Below, one piece after another: positions 43,030-52,201 of a stretch of 64,000 bases of DNA. Position numbers and translations under genes: made by a program. Source of the DNA: Phormidesmis sp963789215. GTDB lineage: Bacteria; Cyanobacteriota; Cyanobacteriia; Phormidesmidales; Phormidesmidaceae. The first letter of the stretch is position 1. Every line of letters begins with the position of its first letter. The notes under the pieces are model-generated. The model ran no database searches, was not told where the DNA came from, and saw only the letters and a list, made by a program, of their open reading frames with translations. The DNA lies in assembly GCA_963789215.1 (NCBI GenBank), contig CAWBJY010000011.1:372001-436000 (forward strand). Direction: 5' to 3'.

Positions 43030-44271
43030 ATGAAGCATGTTGTTATTGTCGGCGCAGGGCCAGCGGGCGTTACCACCGCGCTGTTGCTGGCTCAGCAAGG
43101 GCTAAAGGTGACGCTGCTAGAAAAAGAAGTGGCGTTTGAGCGGGTTTTTCGAGGCGAAGGACTGATGCCTGCTGGCCTGGATGCGCTGTATCAGATGGGG
43201 TTAAAAGAGACTTTTGGTGCGATCGCCTCTCGTCGGCTAGATGCTTGGGACTTTTATGTGGGCGGCAGGCGGCGAATGCGTGTGGTGGAGCCTGATGGAC
43301 TAGCGACGCAGATTATCGATCAAGGTGGCCTGCTGCGAGCAATCGTTGAGAAGGCCAAAGAGCTGCCGAACTTTGAGCTTTTAGCCGGTTGGAACGTCAG
43401 CGAACTGCTAAAGGACGCCGGGCAGGTGCGTGGCGTTCGTGCTAGCAGCCAGGGAGAAGAGAGAGAACTTTTGGCCGACTGCGTAATTGCCTGCGATGGA
43501 CGTTATTCTCGCTTGCGCAAGCTGGCAGGGCTTTCAATAACTCAAGCAAAAAGCCAGTTTGATGTGCTTTGGTTTAAGCTGCCTGCACCGGCTGCTTTAG
43601 CCGAGGAGACGCCATTTATTGCCTGCTTGCAGCCGGATCGACAGTTTGCGCTGTATCCCTCTTGGGATGGCCGATTGCAGATTGGCTGGATTGTTGAAAA
43701 GAGCGCCCACAAACAAGGTGGTTTGGCCAAACTAAAAGAGAAGAATTGGATAGAAGAATTTGCGCTGGCACTGCCGCCTGATTTAGCGAGTCACTTTAGA
43801 TCTCATCAGGATGAGCTAGAAGGGCCTGTATATTTGGATGTGCAGGTGGGCTGCTGCGAGCAGTGGAGCATTCCAGGACTGCTGCTCATTGGCGATGCGG
43901 CGCATCCGATGGCTCCGAATCGGGCGCAGGGAATTAACATGGCGCTGCGCGATGCGATTGTGGTCGCGAACCATTTCTCTGCCTTAGATTTTTCTGCTTT
44001 GGACAGTGCCAAAGACGACCCCATTTCAGCAGACGTGCTAGCAGCAATTCAAGCAGAAAGAGCGCCTGAGATTGAGCAAGTGCAGAAAATGCAGCTCGCC
44101 GAATGGCGAAAAGTTGAGTTTATATCGCAGCCGGGTTTGCCTTATTGGGGGTTTAAGGCGATCGCCACGCTCTTCGGTCGATTTAAGTTTGCGCAAAATA
44201 TCTGGCTTCACGAACAGCAGGGATTGCGAGAAGGTGTCCTACCGGTTCACCTCAAATCCTTAAAATTGTAG
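43030..44271 (+). CDS. FAD-dependent monooxygenase (PHBH/UbiH-like fold)
   Basis: A 413-residue flavoprotein of the group A monooxygenase fold. It has dinucleotide motif VVIVGAGPAGVTTALLLAQQG at the N-terminus, the DG motif VIACDGRYSRLRKLAG in the middle, and the second FAD motif LLIGDAAHPMAPNRAQGINMALRDA. Substrates of such enzymes include aromatic acids, quinone precursors and tetracycline-like compounds; nothing in the context narrows it. It stands alone between rluD and the DUF1400 hydrolase, 67 and 39 bases away. Confidence 0.85.
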   Translation: MKHVVIVGAGPAGVTTALLLAQQGLKVTLLEKEVAFERVFRGEGLMPAGLDALYQMGLKETFGAIASRRLDAWDFYVGGRRRMRVVEPDGLATQIIDQGGLLRAIVEKAKELPNFELLAGWNVSELLKDAGQVRGVRASSQGEERELLADCVIACDGRYSRLRKLAGLSITQAKSQFDVLWFKLPAPAALAEETPFIACLQPDRQFALYPSWDGRLQIGWIVEKSAHKQGGLAKLKEKNWIEEFALALPPDLASHFRSHQDELEGPVYLDVQVGCCEQWSIPGLLLIGDAAHPMAPNRAQGINMALRDAIVVANHFSALDFSALDSAKDDPISADVLAAIQAERAPEIEQVQKMQLAEWRKVEFISQPGLPYWGFKAIATLFGRFKFAQNIWLHEQQGLREGVLPVHLKSLKL

Positions 44272-44310
44272 AAAGATAGTGGTTAGACGTAGTCATTATA
44301 TAAATTCGTT

Positions 44311-46104
44311 TTGAAAAAATTCGTAACGACGAGAAGTCCTCGAGCTGTTCGAGCTGCCAGCATGATTAGCGGCTTATGTTTTAGTGCGCTGCTTTCTTTA
44401 GGGCTTGCTGGTCGTGCTAGCGCCGCAGAGCGAGTGACGCTAACTTTTGGATTCGCCGAGGTTTCTACCTCAGTAGAGGCTTTGCGCGCCTATGGCGAAC
44501 GCGGTGAAGTCAGCCGCGAGCTGAGATTTTATTTGAACTTGCTAAGCGAAGAACAGCGGCTACAGTTTCGGCAGGCTTTGCAAGTGCGTCAGGACGTCGG
44601 GCCTGCACAAATGTCTAAGTTTTTGCGCTCCTCAATTGGCGACAATATTTTGGACTACTTGGGCAACGTGGTAAAGACGGCTAGCCGACGCAACGGCAAA
44701 ATAGGACTGCGCGGCGCACTGGTACTTTCTGCGGCTGAGCCGGAAGGGCTGTCTTTGTTGGGGGTGCTAGAAAACTTTCCCACCGGCACCGTGCGGATAG
44801 ACTCGCTTAGAGGGTTCCAAATTGTGGGCGGCATTACCGCTCAAATAGAAGATACGGGAAATGCGATCGCGGCCATCCAAAACCAGTTCTCCCAGCTACC
44901 GAGTGACCCTGACCCATCAATCGCACTACTAGCGAGCCTTGCAGAACCCGATGAAACGGAATACGGCGAGTTTACGGTTCAAACCTTTGCCTTCTACGAC
45001 GAGGCGCGCGATCGCACCATTCCCACCGATCTTTATATCCCTGTTAGATCCACTGTCGCTGCGCCCGTCATCGTGATCTCTCACGGCCTTTCTGGCGATA
45101 GAGACGGCCTAGTCACGCTCGCCGCGCATCTGGCTAATCAGGGCTTTGCGGTGGCCGCGCTCGATCATCCCGCTAGCAATCGGCAGCAGCTAGAGAGCTT
45201 GCTTCGAGGCACCGCTAGAGAAATTTCTGAGCCTACAGAGTTTGTCGATCGGCCTAGAGACGTTTCCTTTGTACTCGATGAAATAGATCGGCTCAATCAG
45301 TTTGGCGGGCCTTTTAAGCTGACGCTAGACCTGGATAAAGTAGGCGTTATTGGCCATTCCTTCGGCGGATATACGGCGCTAGCGCTAGCGGGCGCAAAGC
45401 TCAACTACAACAACCTGCTCAACAACTGCGAGTCCACGGCATTTGTCTTCAACGCGGCAAACCCGTCCATGCTGCTACAGTGCACCGCCCTCAATGCGCC
45501 CGAACAGTTCGATCAGGTACTCAAAGACGATCGCGTTCGAGCCATTATGGCGATTAATCCGATAGGCAGCAGTTTATTTGGCGAAGCGGGCTTCTCAAAG
45601 ATAGACATTCCGGTACTGATGGTTGCGGGCAGTAGCGATCCGGTTGCACCCGCGCTCTTAGAACAAATTCGGCCTTTTACCTGGTTGAATAATGCAACAA
45701 ATGAGCCTGTTGCCGAAGCCAGTGGTTCTTCAAACCCAGGAACTAGCCCGCAGCATTACCTAGCGCTGATTGAAGGCGGATCTCACCTCTACGACTTACC
45801 CACCCTAGAAAGCGCCGACGTTTCTCTCGCCAGTGGACTCATTAGCGCGGAGCCGGATTTAGCCTACGACTATCTCAAAGCGCTGAGTACCGCCTTTTTT
45901 GACGTTGAAGTGGCTGACAATAGCGGCTTCTCTAGGTGGTTGACCCAAGAGGCGATCGCCCAGCTTAGCCAACCGGCGCTACCGCTATATGTTATAGATT
46001 CTTTGACGCCATCCGCGCTGAGGTCTACCGCGCGACGGGTTGAAGAATTGCCTGCCGAAGTCATGATTGAAGATACTGTTGAAACAGCTCCTAACGTAAA
46101 TTGA
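44311..46104 (+). CDS. secreted alpha/beta hydrolase with N-terminal DUF1400 domain
   Basis: A 597-residue protein. The TTG at 44311 gives a complete signal sequence (MKKFVTTRSPRAVRAASMISGLCF..., cleavage near ASA/AER). A DUF1400 domain (about 40-170; AERVTLTFGFAEVSTSVEAL) is specific to cyanobacterial hydrolases. The catalytic half resembles dienelactone or PAF-acetylhydrolase types, with VIVISHGLSGDRDGLV, the nucleophile elbow GHSFGGY (Ser350), an acid after VLMVAGSSDPVAPALL and His in IEGGSHLYDL. It should cleave esters in the periplasm. Its stop is 3 bases before the next gene's ATG, suggesting co-expression with the ArsC/Spx-like protein. Confidence 0.88.
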   Translation: MKKFVTTRSPRAVRAASMISGLCFSALLSLGLAGRASAAERVTLTFGFAEVSTSVEALRAYGERGEVSRELRFYLNLLSEEQRLQFRQALQVRQDVGPAQMSKFLRSSIGDNILDYLGNVVKTASRRNGKIGLRGALVLSAAEPEGLSLLGVLENFPTGTVRIDSLRGFQIVGGITAQIEDTGNAIAAIQNQFSQLPSDPDPSIALLASLAEPDETEYGEFTVQTFAFYDEARDRTIPTDLYIPVRSTVAAPVIVISHGLSGDRDGLVTLAAHLANQGFAVAALDHPASNRQQLESLLRGTAREISEPTEFVDRPRDVSFVLDEIDRLNQFGGPFKLTLDLDKVGVIGHSFGGYTALALAGAKLNYNNLLNNCESTAFVFNAANPSMLLQCTALNAPEQFDQVLKDDRVRAIMAINPIGSSLFGEAGFSKIDIPVLMVAGSSDPVAPALLEQIRPFTWLNNATNEPVAEASGSSNPGTSPQHYLALIEGGSHLYDLPTLESADVSLASGLISAEPDLAYDYLKALSTAFFDVEVADNSGFSRWLTQEAIAQLSQPALPLYVIDSLTPSALRSTARRVEELPAEVMIEDTVETAPNVN

Positions 46105-46107
46105 CCT

Positions 46108-46467
46108 ATGGCTCTCAAAGTTTATGGCATTCCGACCTGTGGCACCTGCAAGAAAGCGATCGCCTGGTTAGAAGACAACAGCATCGACTACGACTTTGTA
46201 AATACGAAGGAGCAGCCACCTAGCAAAGCGATGATTTCGGCCTGGGTAGATGAGCTAACGGCTAAACCGATGCGCAATACATCCGGTTTGTCTTACCGAG
46301 CGCTGGGCGAGCAGAAGAAAGCGTGGAGCGATGCGCAGTGGACAGACGCTTTTGCTGAAGATGCGATGCTGCTAAAGCGACCGCTATTTGAGCAAGACGG
46401 TAAGGCGGTGATGGTTGGGTTTCGCGCCAAGGAAGAAGAAAAGCTGGCTAAGCTAAAGCCTCAGTAG
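46108..46467 (+). CDS. ArsC/Spx-family thioredoxin-fold protein
   Basis: A 119-residue protein of the arsenate reductase/Spx family. GIPTCGTCKKAIAWL has a CxxC pair (C11, C14) at the start of the thioredoxin fold. FVNTKEQPPSK and MLLKRPLFEQDGKAVMVGF follow, the latter carrying the family Arg. CxxC and not a single catalytic Cys makes it closer to the Spx/MgsR/YffB branch than to true ArsC. It starts three bases after the DUF1400 hydrolase stop. Arsenate reduction is therefore possible but not the best guess; a redox-sensing or glutathione-linked role is as likely. Confidence 0.88.
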   Translation: MALKVYGIPTCGTCKKAIAWLEDNSIDYDFVNTKEQPPSKAMISAWVDELTAKPMRNTSGLSYRALGEQKKAWSDAQWTDAFAEDAMLLKRPLFEQDGKAVMVGFRAKEEEKLAKLKPQ

Positions 46468-46523
46468 ACTAGCGCCTGCTCGCTTTATCTACTGGCTAAC
46501 TCCTCGACGTTGACCTCATTAAA

Positions 46524-48086
46524 ATGACCTCACAAAAAGCAGACGCGGTTATTATCGGCAGTGGCATTGGCGGCCTGTGCTGCGCTGCGCTGCTCGCGCA
46601 CTATGGCCGTAAAGTAATTGTTTGCGAAAGCCATACTTTACTAGGCGGTGCGGCCCATGGCTTCGAGCGGGACGGCCACCTATTCGACTCTGGCCCTTCG
46701 CTTTATTCTGGCCTGTCCTATAGCCCATCGCCCAATCCTCTGCGGCAGGTGCTCGATATTATTGGTGAAGATATCGCCTGGGCAAATTACGACACCTGGG
46801 GCTGCTGCTTGCCAGAAGGCGACTTTAAAACGGCAGTGGGGGCAGACCAGTTTTGTGAGGTATTGCAGCGGCTGCGGGGTGAGTCGGCAGTTGCCGAATG
46901 GCGCAACCTTCAGCGCGTGATGAAGCCCTTGGCGGCGGCGGCGGTTGCCTTGCCTACAGCGGCGGTGCGTTTCGACTGGGGCGCTTTGCGAACGGCGACG
47001 CCATTTATGCCCGGTCTGCTAAAGCACATTGCGAGTACGCCTAAGCTAGCCGGGCCATTTAGCAACATTATGGACAGCACCGTTCGCGATCCATTTATTC
47101 GCAACTGGCTGAACATGCTGTGCTTTTTGCTTTCTGGCCTGCCCGCCGAAGGTACTAGCACTGCCGAAGTCGCCTTTATGTTTGCCGACTGGTATCGCCC
47201 AAACGTGCAGCTCGACTATCCGATGGGTGGCTCGGCGGCGCTGGTGGCGGCGTTAGCGCGCAGCATTACCCAGCCTAGAGGTGAGGCCACTGGCGAGATT
47301 CGAACGGGCGCTCATGTCACGCAAATTAGTTCTAGAGCGGGCCAGGTAACCGGCGTTCGGCTGCGCAATGGCGACAAGATTGAGAGCGATACGGTGGTCT
47401 CTAATGCTTCTATTTGGGACACGCTAAAGCTCGTGCCCGAGGGCGCACTGCCAAAATCGTTTGTGCAAAAGCGGCAGGCCATTCCCGCTTGCGATAGCTT
47501 TATGCATTTGCATTTGGGCATAGCGGCGGCGGGCCTGCCCGAAGATTTGGCCTGTCATTATATTGTGGTAAACGACTGGGATAAGGGCATCACCGCGCCG
47601 CAAAATCTGGTGCTAATTTCAATTCCGTCTGTGCTTGATCCGAGCTTGGCCCCACCTGGAAAACACACCGTCCACGTGTATACACCCGGCAGCGAACCCT
47701 ACGAGGTTTGGCAGGGTATGGATAGAACTAGCGCGGCCTACGCCGAACAGAAGCAGATCCGCTCAGAGATTATGTGGCAGGCGTTGCAGCGGGCTATTCC
47801 CGATATTCGAGCGCGAACGACGCTGGCACTAACCGGAACGCCGATTACCCATGCGCGATATTTGCGACGGCACGAGGGATCTTATGGGCCTGCGATCGCA
47901 GCCGGAAAATCTCTCTTCCCTGGTCCTAAAACGCCGCTATCTGGACTACTTTGCTGCGGCGACTCTACCTTTCCAGGTATTGGGCTACCGGCTGTTGCCG
48001 CTAGCGGCATGATGGCAGCGCACACGCTGGTGCCCGTCCGCGATCATCGGCAAACGCTGGCAAATATTGGCGCACTCAGCCATTAG
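46524..48086 (+). CDS. CrtI/CrtISO-type NAD(P)/FAD-dependent oxidoreductase
   Basis: A 520-residue flavoprotein of the phytoene desaturase/carotenoid isomerase superfamily. VIIGSGIGGLCCAALLAHYG is the dinucleotide site. ESHTLLGGAAHGFERDGHLFDSGPSLYSG is the following conserved block. The end GLLCCGDSTFPGIGLPAVAASGMMAAHTL matches the family C-terminus. Members desaturate, isomerise or saturate carotenoids, retinoids and related polyenes. Exact activity is uncertain: it is not clearly CrtH, and related proteins have no known substrate. A D27-like isomerase occurs in the same window, 44 kb away, but no link is shown. Confidence 0.85.
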   Translation: MTSQKADAVIIGSGIGGLCCAALLAHYGRKVIVCESHTLLGGAAHGFERDGHLFDSGPSLYSGLSYSPSPNPLRQVLDIIGEDIAWANYDTWGCCLPEGDFKTAVGADQFCEVLQRLRGESAVAEWRNLQRVMKPLAAAAVALPTAAVRFDWGALRTATPFMPGLLKHIASTPKLAGPFSNIMDSTVRDPFIRNWLNMLCFLLSGLPAEGTSTAEVAFMFADWYRPNVQLDYPMGGSAALVAALARSITQPRGEATGEIRTGAHVTQISSRAGQVTGVRLRNGDKIESDTVVSNASIWDTLKLVPEGALPKSFVQKRQAIPACDSFMHLHLGIAAAGLPEDLACHYIVVNDWDKGITAPQNLVLISIPSVLDPSLAPPGKHTVHVYTPGSEPYEVWQGMDRTSAAYAEQKQIRSEIMWQALQRAIPDIRARTTLALTGTPITHARYLRRHEGSYGPAIAAGKSLFPGPKTPLSGLLCCGDSTFPGIGLPAVAASGMMAAHTLVPVRDHRQTLANIGALSH

Positions 48087-48210
48087 TAGCCGCTGTAGAA
48101 CCCTCCGTAAAAAGACCATACCTAGAAACGGCTGTGTGACAGAAAAGCCGTATATTGGAATAGATTTACCTAAAAACCCTCCTTTTAAGTCTTCAGAGCA
48201 ACCTTCCAAT

Positions 48211-49629
48211 ATGTCGCAGGATAATAATCGATTTGCTCTTTACGCCACTCTGTTGGCCATTGGCCTAGTGGGAGGCATTTCATTATTGCTGTGGGCGATT
48301 ACTAGCCGAGTAGATAGAGCGGTGCAGGTTAATCAAAGCGGTTCGGTACTCTCTGATGAAAACGTTCCTGAGGCGCTGCGATCGAGAGTGAGTGCGGGTG
48401 AAGAAGCGCTGTTCGATCAGCCGTCTGTCGAAAAGGCAAAAGGGATTGAGGCGATCGCCCAAAACAACTACGCCGATGCCATCACCGCCTTTAACGCCTC
48501 TCTAGCCGCAGAGCCGAACGATCCAGAGGCGTTTATCTATCGCAACAACGCCCGCATCGGCGACCAAAAAGCGCGAACTATTGCTGTGGTGGTGCCATCC
48601 GAAGGCTCAGAAGGCGTCAGCTTAGAAATGCTGCGGGGGGCGGCGCAAGCGCAATACGACATCAACCGCAACGGCGGCATCGACGGGGCGCTGCTGAAAG
48701 TGATAATTGTAAAAGATGAGAACAATCTGGATGTGGCTGAATCGATTGCCCAGACCCTGGTCTCCGACGAGATGATTTTAGGCGTCGTCGGCCATTACAG
48801 CAGCGACGTTACCGCTAGAACCGCGCCGATTTACGCTCAAGGCCAGCTCGTCACGATTAGCCCTGTGAGTTCGGCTGTAGACCTTTCGGGCATCAGCCCT
48901 TATCTATATCGCACGGTGCCTACCGACAGTTTTTCTGCGGCGGCGCTAGCGGCCTACATGGTGTATTACCGCGAGAACCGCAACGCCGCCATCTTCTTCG
49001 ACTCGACGAGCGAGGCTAGTCGTTCGCTTAAAGAATCGTTTGTGAGCTTTGTCTCTGCTTGGGGCGGCGACATTGTTGCCGAATACGATTTTTCAAACAG
49101 CGGACTTGATGACGACGTTTTGCTAGAAGCTGAGCAAGATGGTGCAGACACGATCATGATTGCCTCTAGCCTCGATACGCTTGACGCCGCTGTCGATATT
49201 ATCAATGCCAACGAAGGCGCGTTGCCGGTACTAGGCGGCGATGAACTTTACAACCGCGCCCTGCTCGCAGACACTAAAGCAAACTCGCAGGCGCTAACGA
49301 TTTCTGTGCCCTGGCATTTGCTTTCTCGCGATACCGACGCTGAGTTTGTGCGCAGCTCGCAGGATTTGTGGAAAGGGGACGTAAGCTGGCGAACGGCAAG
49401 TACTTACGATGCGGTGTTGGCGATCGCCACCGGACTGCAAGGCGATGCTAGCCGAGAAGGACTTAAGGCCGCGCTAGATAGCGAAGACTTTAACTTAGAT
49501 ACGTCGAGCGGGCCGCTGAGCTTTCTGCCATCGGGCGATCGCCGTCAGGTCGATAGACTCGTCAAAGTAGAAGCAGGCACTCGCTCCGGCGCAGGCTACG
49601 ACTTTATTCCGTTCACGCCGTTCGAATGA
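48211..49629 (+). CDS. membrane-anchored TPR-periplasmic binding protein fusion (Peripla_BP_6)
   Basis: A 472-residue protein that starts at the ATG at 48211; a longer frame reads over the previous gene. One membrane helix (about 8-32) is followed by a TPR-like pair of helices (GIEAIAQNNYADAITAFNASLAAEPNDPEAFIYRNNARI, 75-115). A branched-chain-amino-acid-type binding domain runs from TIAVVVPSEGSEGVSLEMLRGAAQAQ to the end. It lacks ABC transporter genes nearby and is tethered, so it more likely senses or presents a ligand than feeds a transporter. Related cyanobacterial proteins are often fused to kinases; this one stands alone. A terminator follows at 49702. Confidence 0.82.
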   Translation: MSQDNNRFALYATLLAIGLVGGISLLLWAITSRVDRAVQVNQSGSVLSDENVPEALRSRVSAGEEALFDQPSVEKAKGIEAIAQNNYADAITAFNASLAAEPNDPEAFIYRNNARIGDQKARTIAVVVPSEGSEGVSLEMLRGAAQAQYDINRNGGIDGALLKVIIVKDENNLDVAESIAQTLVSDEMILGVVGHYSSDVTARTAPIYAQGQLVTISPVSSAVDLSGISPYLYRTVPTDSFSAAALAAYMVYYRENRNAAIFFDSTSEASRSLKESFVSFVSAWGGDIVAEYDFSNSGLDDDVLLEAEQDGADTIMIASSLDTLDAAVDIINANEGALPVLGGDELYNRALLADTKANSQALTISVPWHLLSRDTDAEFVRSSQDLWKGDVSWRTASTYDAVLAIATGLQGDASREGLKAALDSEDFNLDTSSGPLSFLPSGDRRQVDRLVKVEAGTRSGAGYDFIPFTPFE

Positions 49630-49656
49630 CCTGTCGCTTAAAACCTGTCGCTAAAA
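49630..49656. repeat. 13-14-nt tandem duplication directly after a stop codon
   Basis: CCTGTCGCTTAAAA (49630-49643) and CCTGTCGCTAAAA (49644-49656) begin at the base after the TGA stop of the TPR-binding-protein gene. The second copy has lost one T. It is a clear example of the stop-adjacent duplications in this window. Confidence 0.8.
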
Positions 49657-49701
49657 CGAGCTGCCAAACGGGAGAAGTCTTAATCGAAACGATAGCTCCT
49701 T

Positions 49702-49736
49702 GCCCATCAGTCTAGATATAGACTGGCGGGCTTTTT
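49702..49736 (+). terminator. Rho-independent terminator after the TPR-binding-protein gene
   Basis: CAGTCTA-GATA-TAGACTG is a perfect 7-base-pair hairpin, extended by outer GCCC/GGGC pairs (49702-49731) and followed by TTTTT. It ends the transcript of the gene stopping at 49629. Confidence 0.9.
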
Positions 49737-49950
49737 GCTGCTCAGTTTTTGCCGCATAGTTTGGATATGAGCAGTTTATAGAAGTACATCTTTTGTAATA
49801 GTCGGCTCTCAGCTTTTGGAGAGAGCGATCGCCCTCCGGAAGACAGAGAATCTCAAAACTCTTACATAGAGGCAACTTTAAAGCTGATAAAAGCCATTAC
49901 AGTTTGTTATAGTTGTTTACATAAGTTTGCACACCCTCTCATTTCCATCT

Positions 49951-50505
49951 ATGAACGCAGCCAAGAGCCTTTTTACTACTGTCTTCAACCCCAACGCTAA
50001 TGCTAACTGGGCCTCCCAAACCACACTAGCCATTGTGCGTGCGGTTGTCGGCATCATGATGATTCACAACGGCCTTGACAAGCTTGCCGACATTGAAGGG
50101 TTTGCCGCCGCTTACGTTGAGTTTTTGGGTCTGCCTTTTCCCATTACGCTTAGCTACATGGCCGCTTACACAGAGCTGATTGGCGCACCGCTCGTTATCA
50201 TCGGCTTGTTTACTCGCCCTGCCGCGCTGGGTTTGTTTTCTACCATGTGTGTGGCGATGTATCACCACGTCAAGGTTGCCGGTCTTAGCCTGCCTTACCT
50301 AGAGCTATCTGCAATCTACGCCTCCATTTTCTTGTACTTCGCCATCAACGGCGCGGGCCTGTTCTCTACCGACGCCCTTCTAGCGAATGGTCTAGATAGG
50401 ACTGCTCTTTCTAACCAGGCTAAGCGCATCATGCGACTAGAGAATGCTTTCGACACCGACGGGCTAGACGGCACGGTGCAAAAGTCCGAAGTGCCTGCTC
50501 AATAG
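49951..50505 (+). CDS. DoxX-family membrane protein
   Basis: A 184-residue protein with four membrane helices of the DoxX/DoxD-like fold. AIVRAVVGIMMIHNGLDKL is the first helix with the conserved His/Gly. EFLGLPFPITLSYMAAYTELIGAPLVIIGLFTRPAALGL covers the centre, and MYHHVKVAG the last loop. The family takes part in thiol or thiosulfate redox in some bacteria, but most members have no defined role. The ATG at 49951 is preferred to a TTG eight codons upstream. Terminators flank it on both sides, so it is a single-gene unit. Confidence 0.85.
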   Translation: MNAAKSLFTTVFNPNANANWASQTTLAIVRAVVGIMMIHNGLDKLADIEGFAAAYVEFLGLPFPITLSYMAAYTELIGAPLVIIGLFTRPAALGLFSTMCVAMYHHVKVAGLSLPYLELSAIYASIFLYFAINGAGLFSTDALLANGLDRTALSNQAKRIMRLENAFDTDGLDGTVQKSEVPAQ

Positions 50506-50580
50506 TTTTTTAATCAGCGTTATATCCGAGACTCTCATCTGAATAACCCCTCTAATCTATTGATTGATTAGACGGCACCC

Positions 50581-50613
50581 GCGCCTTCGACCTAGACATC
50601 GAAGGCGCTTTTT
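50581..50613 (+). terminator. Rho-independent terminator after doxX
   Basis: GCGCCTTCGA (581-590), loop CCTAGACA, TCGAAGGCGC (599-608) form a perfect 10-base-pair stem followed by TTTTT. It is the strongest terminator in the window. Confidence 0.93.
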
Positions 50614-50617
50614 ATTA

Positions 50618-50656
50618 GCCAAAAGTGATTGGCCAAAAGTGATTAGCCAAAAGTTT
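50618..50656. repeat. 13-nt tandem repeat (GCCAAAAGTGATT)
   Basis: GCCAAAAGTGATT occurs three times in tandem with small changes (the last copy reads GCCAAAAGTTTCA). It lies just after the doxX terminator. Confidence 0.7.
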
Positions 50657-50819
50657 CAGACTCTACGCGCAATATTTCGAAGATCTGATGGGGTGAGTGC
50701 AGCGCAGGCGTGATTTTAGCTTTTGCGATCGCCTACTTATCGTCTCGCGTATCTGATAGGGTTTACCATATTCTGCAATCCCCTATGTCTTCTCACTTTC
50801 TTCTCGGAGCCTCAAGCCC

Positions 50820-52175
50820 TTGCCCCCTTCTATTCCGCTTTATTTTGTCACGCCCAAGCAGGTCAACAACGACTATGCAAACTATGCGGTTTGGCTGGAG
50901 ATGTCCGGCTTTACGGGGCAACCCGATAGCTACTGTCTGCTGCCTTCTGCCGACGCCGAACTCGCGTGTGTTTTAGTAGGCAAGCCCTCTACTTTTAACA
51001 CTTGGACCCTAGGAGATTTAGCGCAAAGCCTGCCCGCCCAAAAATATGCCCTAGCTGACGATCTTTCTGCAGACGAGGCGACTAAGCTTTGCCTGGGTTG
51101 GACGTTAGGTCAATACCGCTTCACTCGCTATAAGCGCACCGATGCCAACGCGCTACCCGAGCTAGACTTTCCTGATAATGTCGATCAGCACTACATTACG
51201 GCGGCGGCTGAATCAACTTATTTAGTGCGCGACTTGATCAATACGCCTGCTTTGGATATGCACCCAGAGGCCTTAGCCGCTGAGGCGCAAAAAGTGGCCG
51301 AAAGATTCAATGCGAAGTGCAGCATTACGGCTAGTGAAGCCCTAGCTGATGCTAATTACCCGATGATTTACGGGGTGGGTAGAGCCAACGGCCATGACAA
51401 TGCTCAGGCCCCTCGGCTAGTGGATATTCGCTGGGGCAAACCCAGCGCGCCTAAGGTGACGCTGGTGGGTAAAGGCGTCTGCTTCGATACTGGCGGGCTA
51501 AACATGAAGTCGTCGGCTGGCATGAAGCTGATGAAGAAAGATATGGGCGGAGCGGCGCAGGTGCTGGGCCTAGCGCAGATGATTATGCAACTGAACCTGC
51601 CGGTGCATTTACGGGTGCTGATCCCGGCGGTAGAGAACAGCATTTCGGCGAGTGCAACGCGTCCTTCTGATGTGCTGATGTCGCGTCAGGGGACGACGGT
51701 AGAAATTGGTAATACCGACGCGGAAGGTCGGTTAGTGCTCGCCGATGCGCTGACAGAAGCGAGCAGCGAGCAGCCTGATTTGCTGATAGACTGTGCCACG
51801 CTAACCGGGGCCGCTAGGGTGGCCGTTGGCGCTGAGCTGGCCGCGCTGTTTTGTAATGATGATGAAATAGCTGAGGCCCTAATTGCCTGCGGCGAGCGGC
51901 AGGACGATCCGCTGTGGCGACTGCCGCTACACGAGCCTTATCGCAATATGCTCGACAGCAGAGTTGCCGACATTCACAACATTTCGAATGCGCCCTATGG
52001 CGGTGCGATTACGGCGGCGCTGTTTCTAAGAGAGTTTACGGCGGGGCAATCGCCCTGGATTCATATCGACTTTATGGCGTTTAATATGCGCAGCCGACCT
52101 GGGCGACCGGAGGGCGGTGACGCGATGGGAATGCGGGCCTTGTTTGCGCTAATCAAGGAGCGATTTGGCGGATAG
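50820..52175 (+). CDS. M17-family leucyl aminopeptidase
   Basis: A 451-residue metallopeptidase. The catalytic half is complete: VGKGVCFDTGGLNMKSSAGMKLMKKDMGGAA gives the metal-binding Lys and Asp. NTDAEGRLVLADAL (residues 298-311) is the M17 signature. The C-terminal part has GAITAALFLREFT. The N-terminal half is shorter and divergent from PepA, closer to the PepB-like group that lacks DNA-binding function. It removes N-terminal residues from peptides in the cytosol. The start is a TTG at 50820 with GGAG upstream; the nearby ATG at 50785 is out of frame. Confidence 0.93.
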   Translation: MPPSIPLYFVTPKQVNNDYANYAVWLEMSGFTGQPDSYCLLPSADAELACVLVGKPSTFNTWTLGDLAQSLPAQKYALADDLSADEATKLCLGWTLGQYRFTRYKRTDANALPELDFPDNVDQHYITAAAESTYLVRDLINTPALDMHPEALAAEAQKVAERFNAKCSITASEALADANYPMIYGVGRANGHDNAQAPRLVDIRWGKPSAPKVTLVGKGVCFDTGGLNMKSSAGMKLMKKDMGGAAQVLGLAQMIMQLNLPVHLRVLIPAVENSISASATRPSDVLMSRQGTTVEIGNTDAEGRLVLADALTEASSEQPDLLIDCATLTGAARVAVGAELAALFCNDDEIAEALIACGERQDDPLWRLPLHEPYRNMLDSRVADIHNISNAPYGGAITAALFLREFTAGQSPWIHIDFMAFNMRSRPGRPEGGDAMGMRALFALIKERFGG

Positions 52176-52201
52176 GTAACTGCCATAGATAACTGCCATT
52201 G
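52176..52201. repeat. 13-nt tandem duplication directly after a stop codon
   Basis: GTAACTGCCATAG and ATAACTGCCATTG follow the TAG stop of the aminopeptidase gene without a gap. Ten or more of 13 positions agree. Confidence 0.65.

Larger units (their letters stand above)
50506..50819. other. intergenic region after doxX
   Basis: A 314-base stretch containing the strong terminator at 50581-50613, a near-perfect 13-nt repeat GCCAAAAGTGATT (three copies, 50618-50656), one HIP1 site and the promoter region of the M17 aminopeptidase. No gene was recognised; two open frames here read over the start of the peptidase and were rejected. Confidence 0.65.

Noticed and set aside
46108..46467. Assignment as arsenate reductase
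   Set aside because: A CxxC pair and the lack of other ars genes nearby fit the Spx/YffB branch at least as well, so only the superfamily was called.
49651..49875. 74-codon minus-strand open frame after the TPR-binding-protein gene
   Set aside because: It runs antisense through the 49702 terminator and shows no family likeness.
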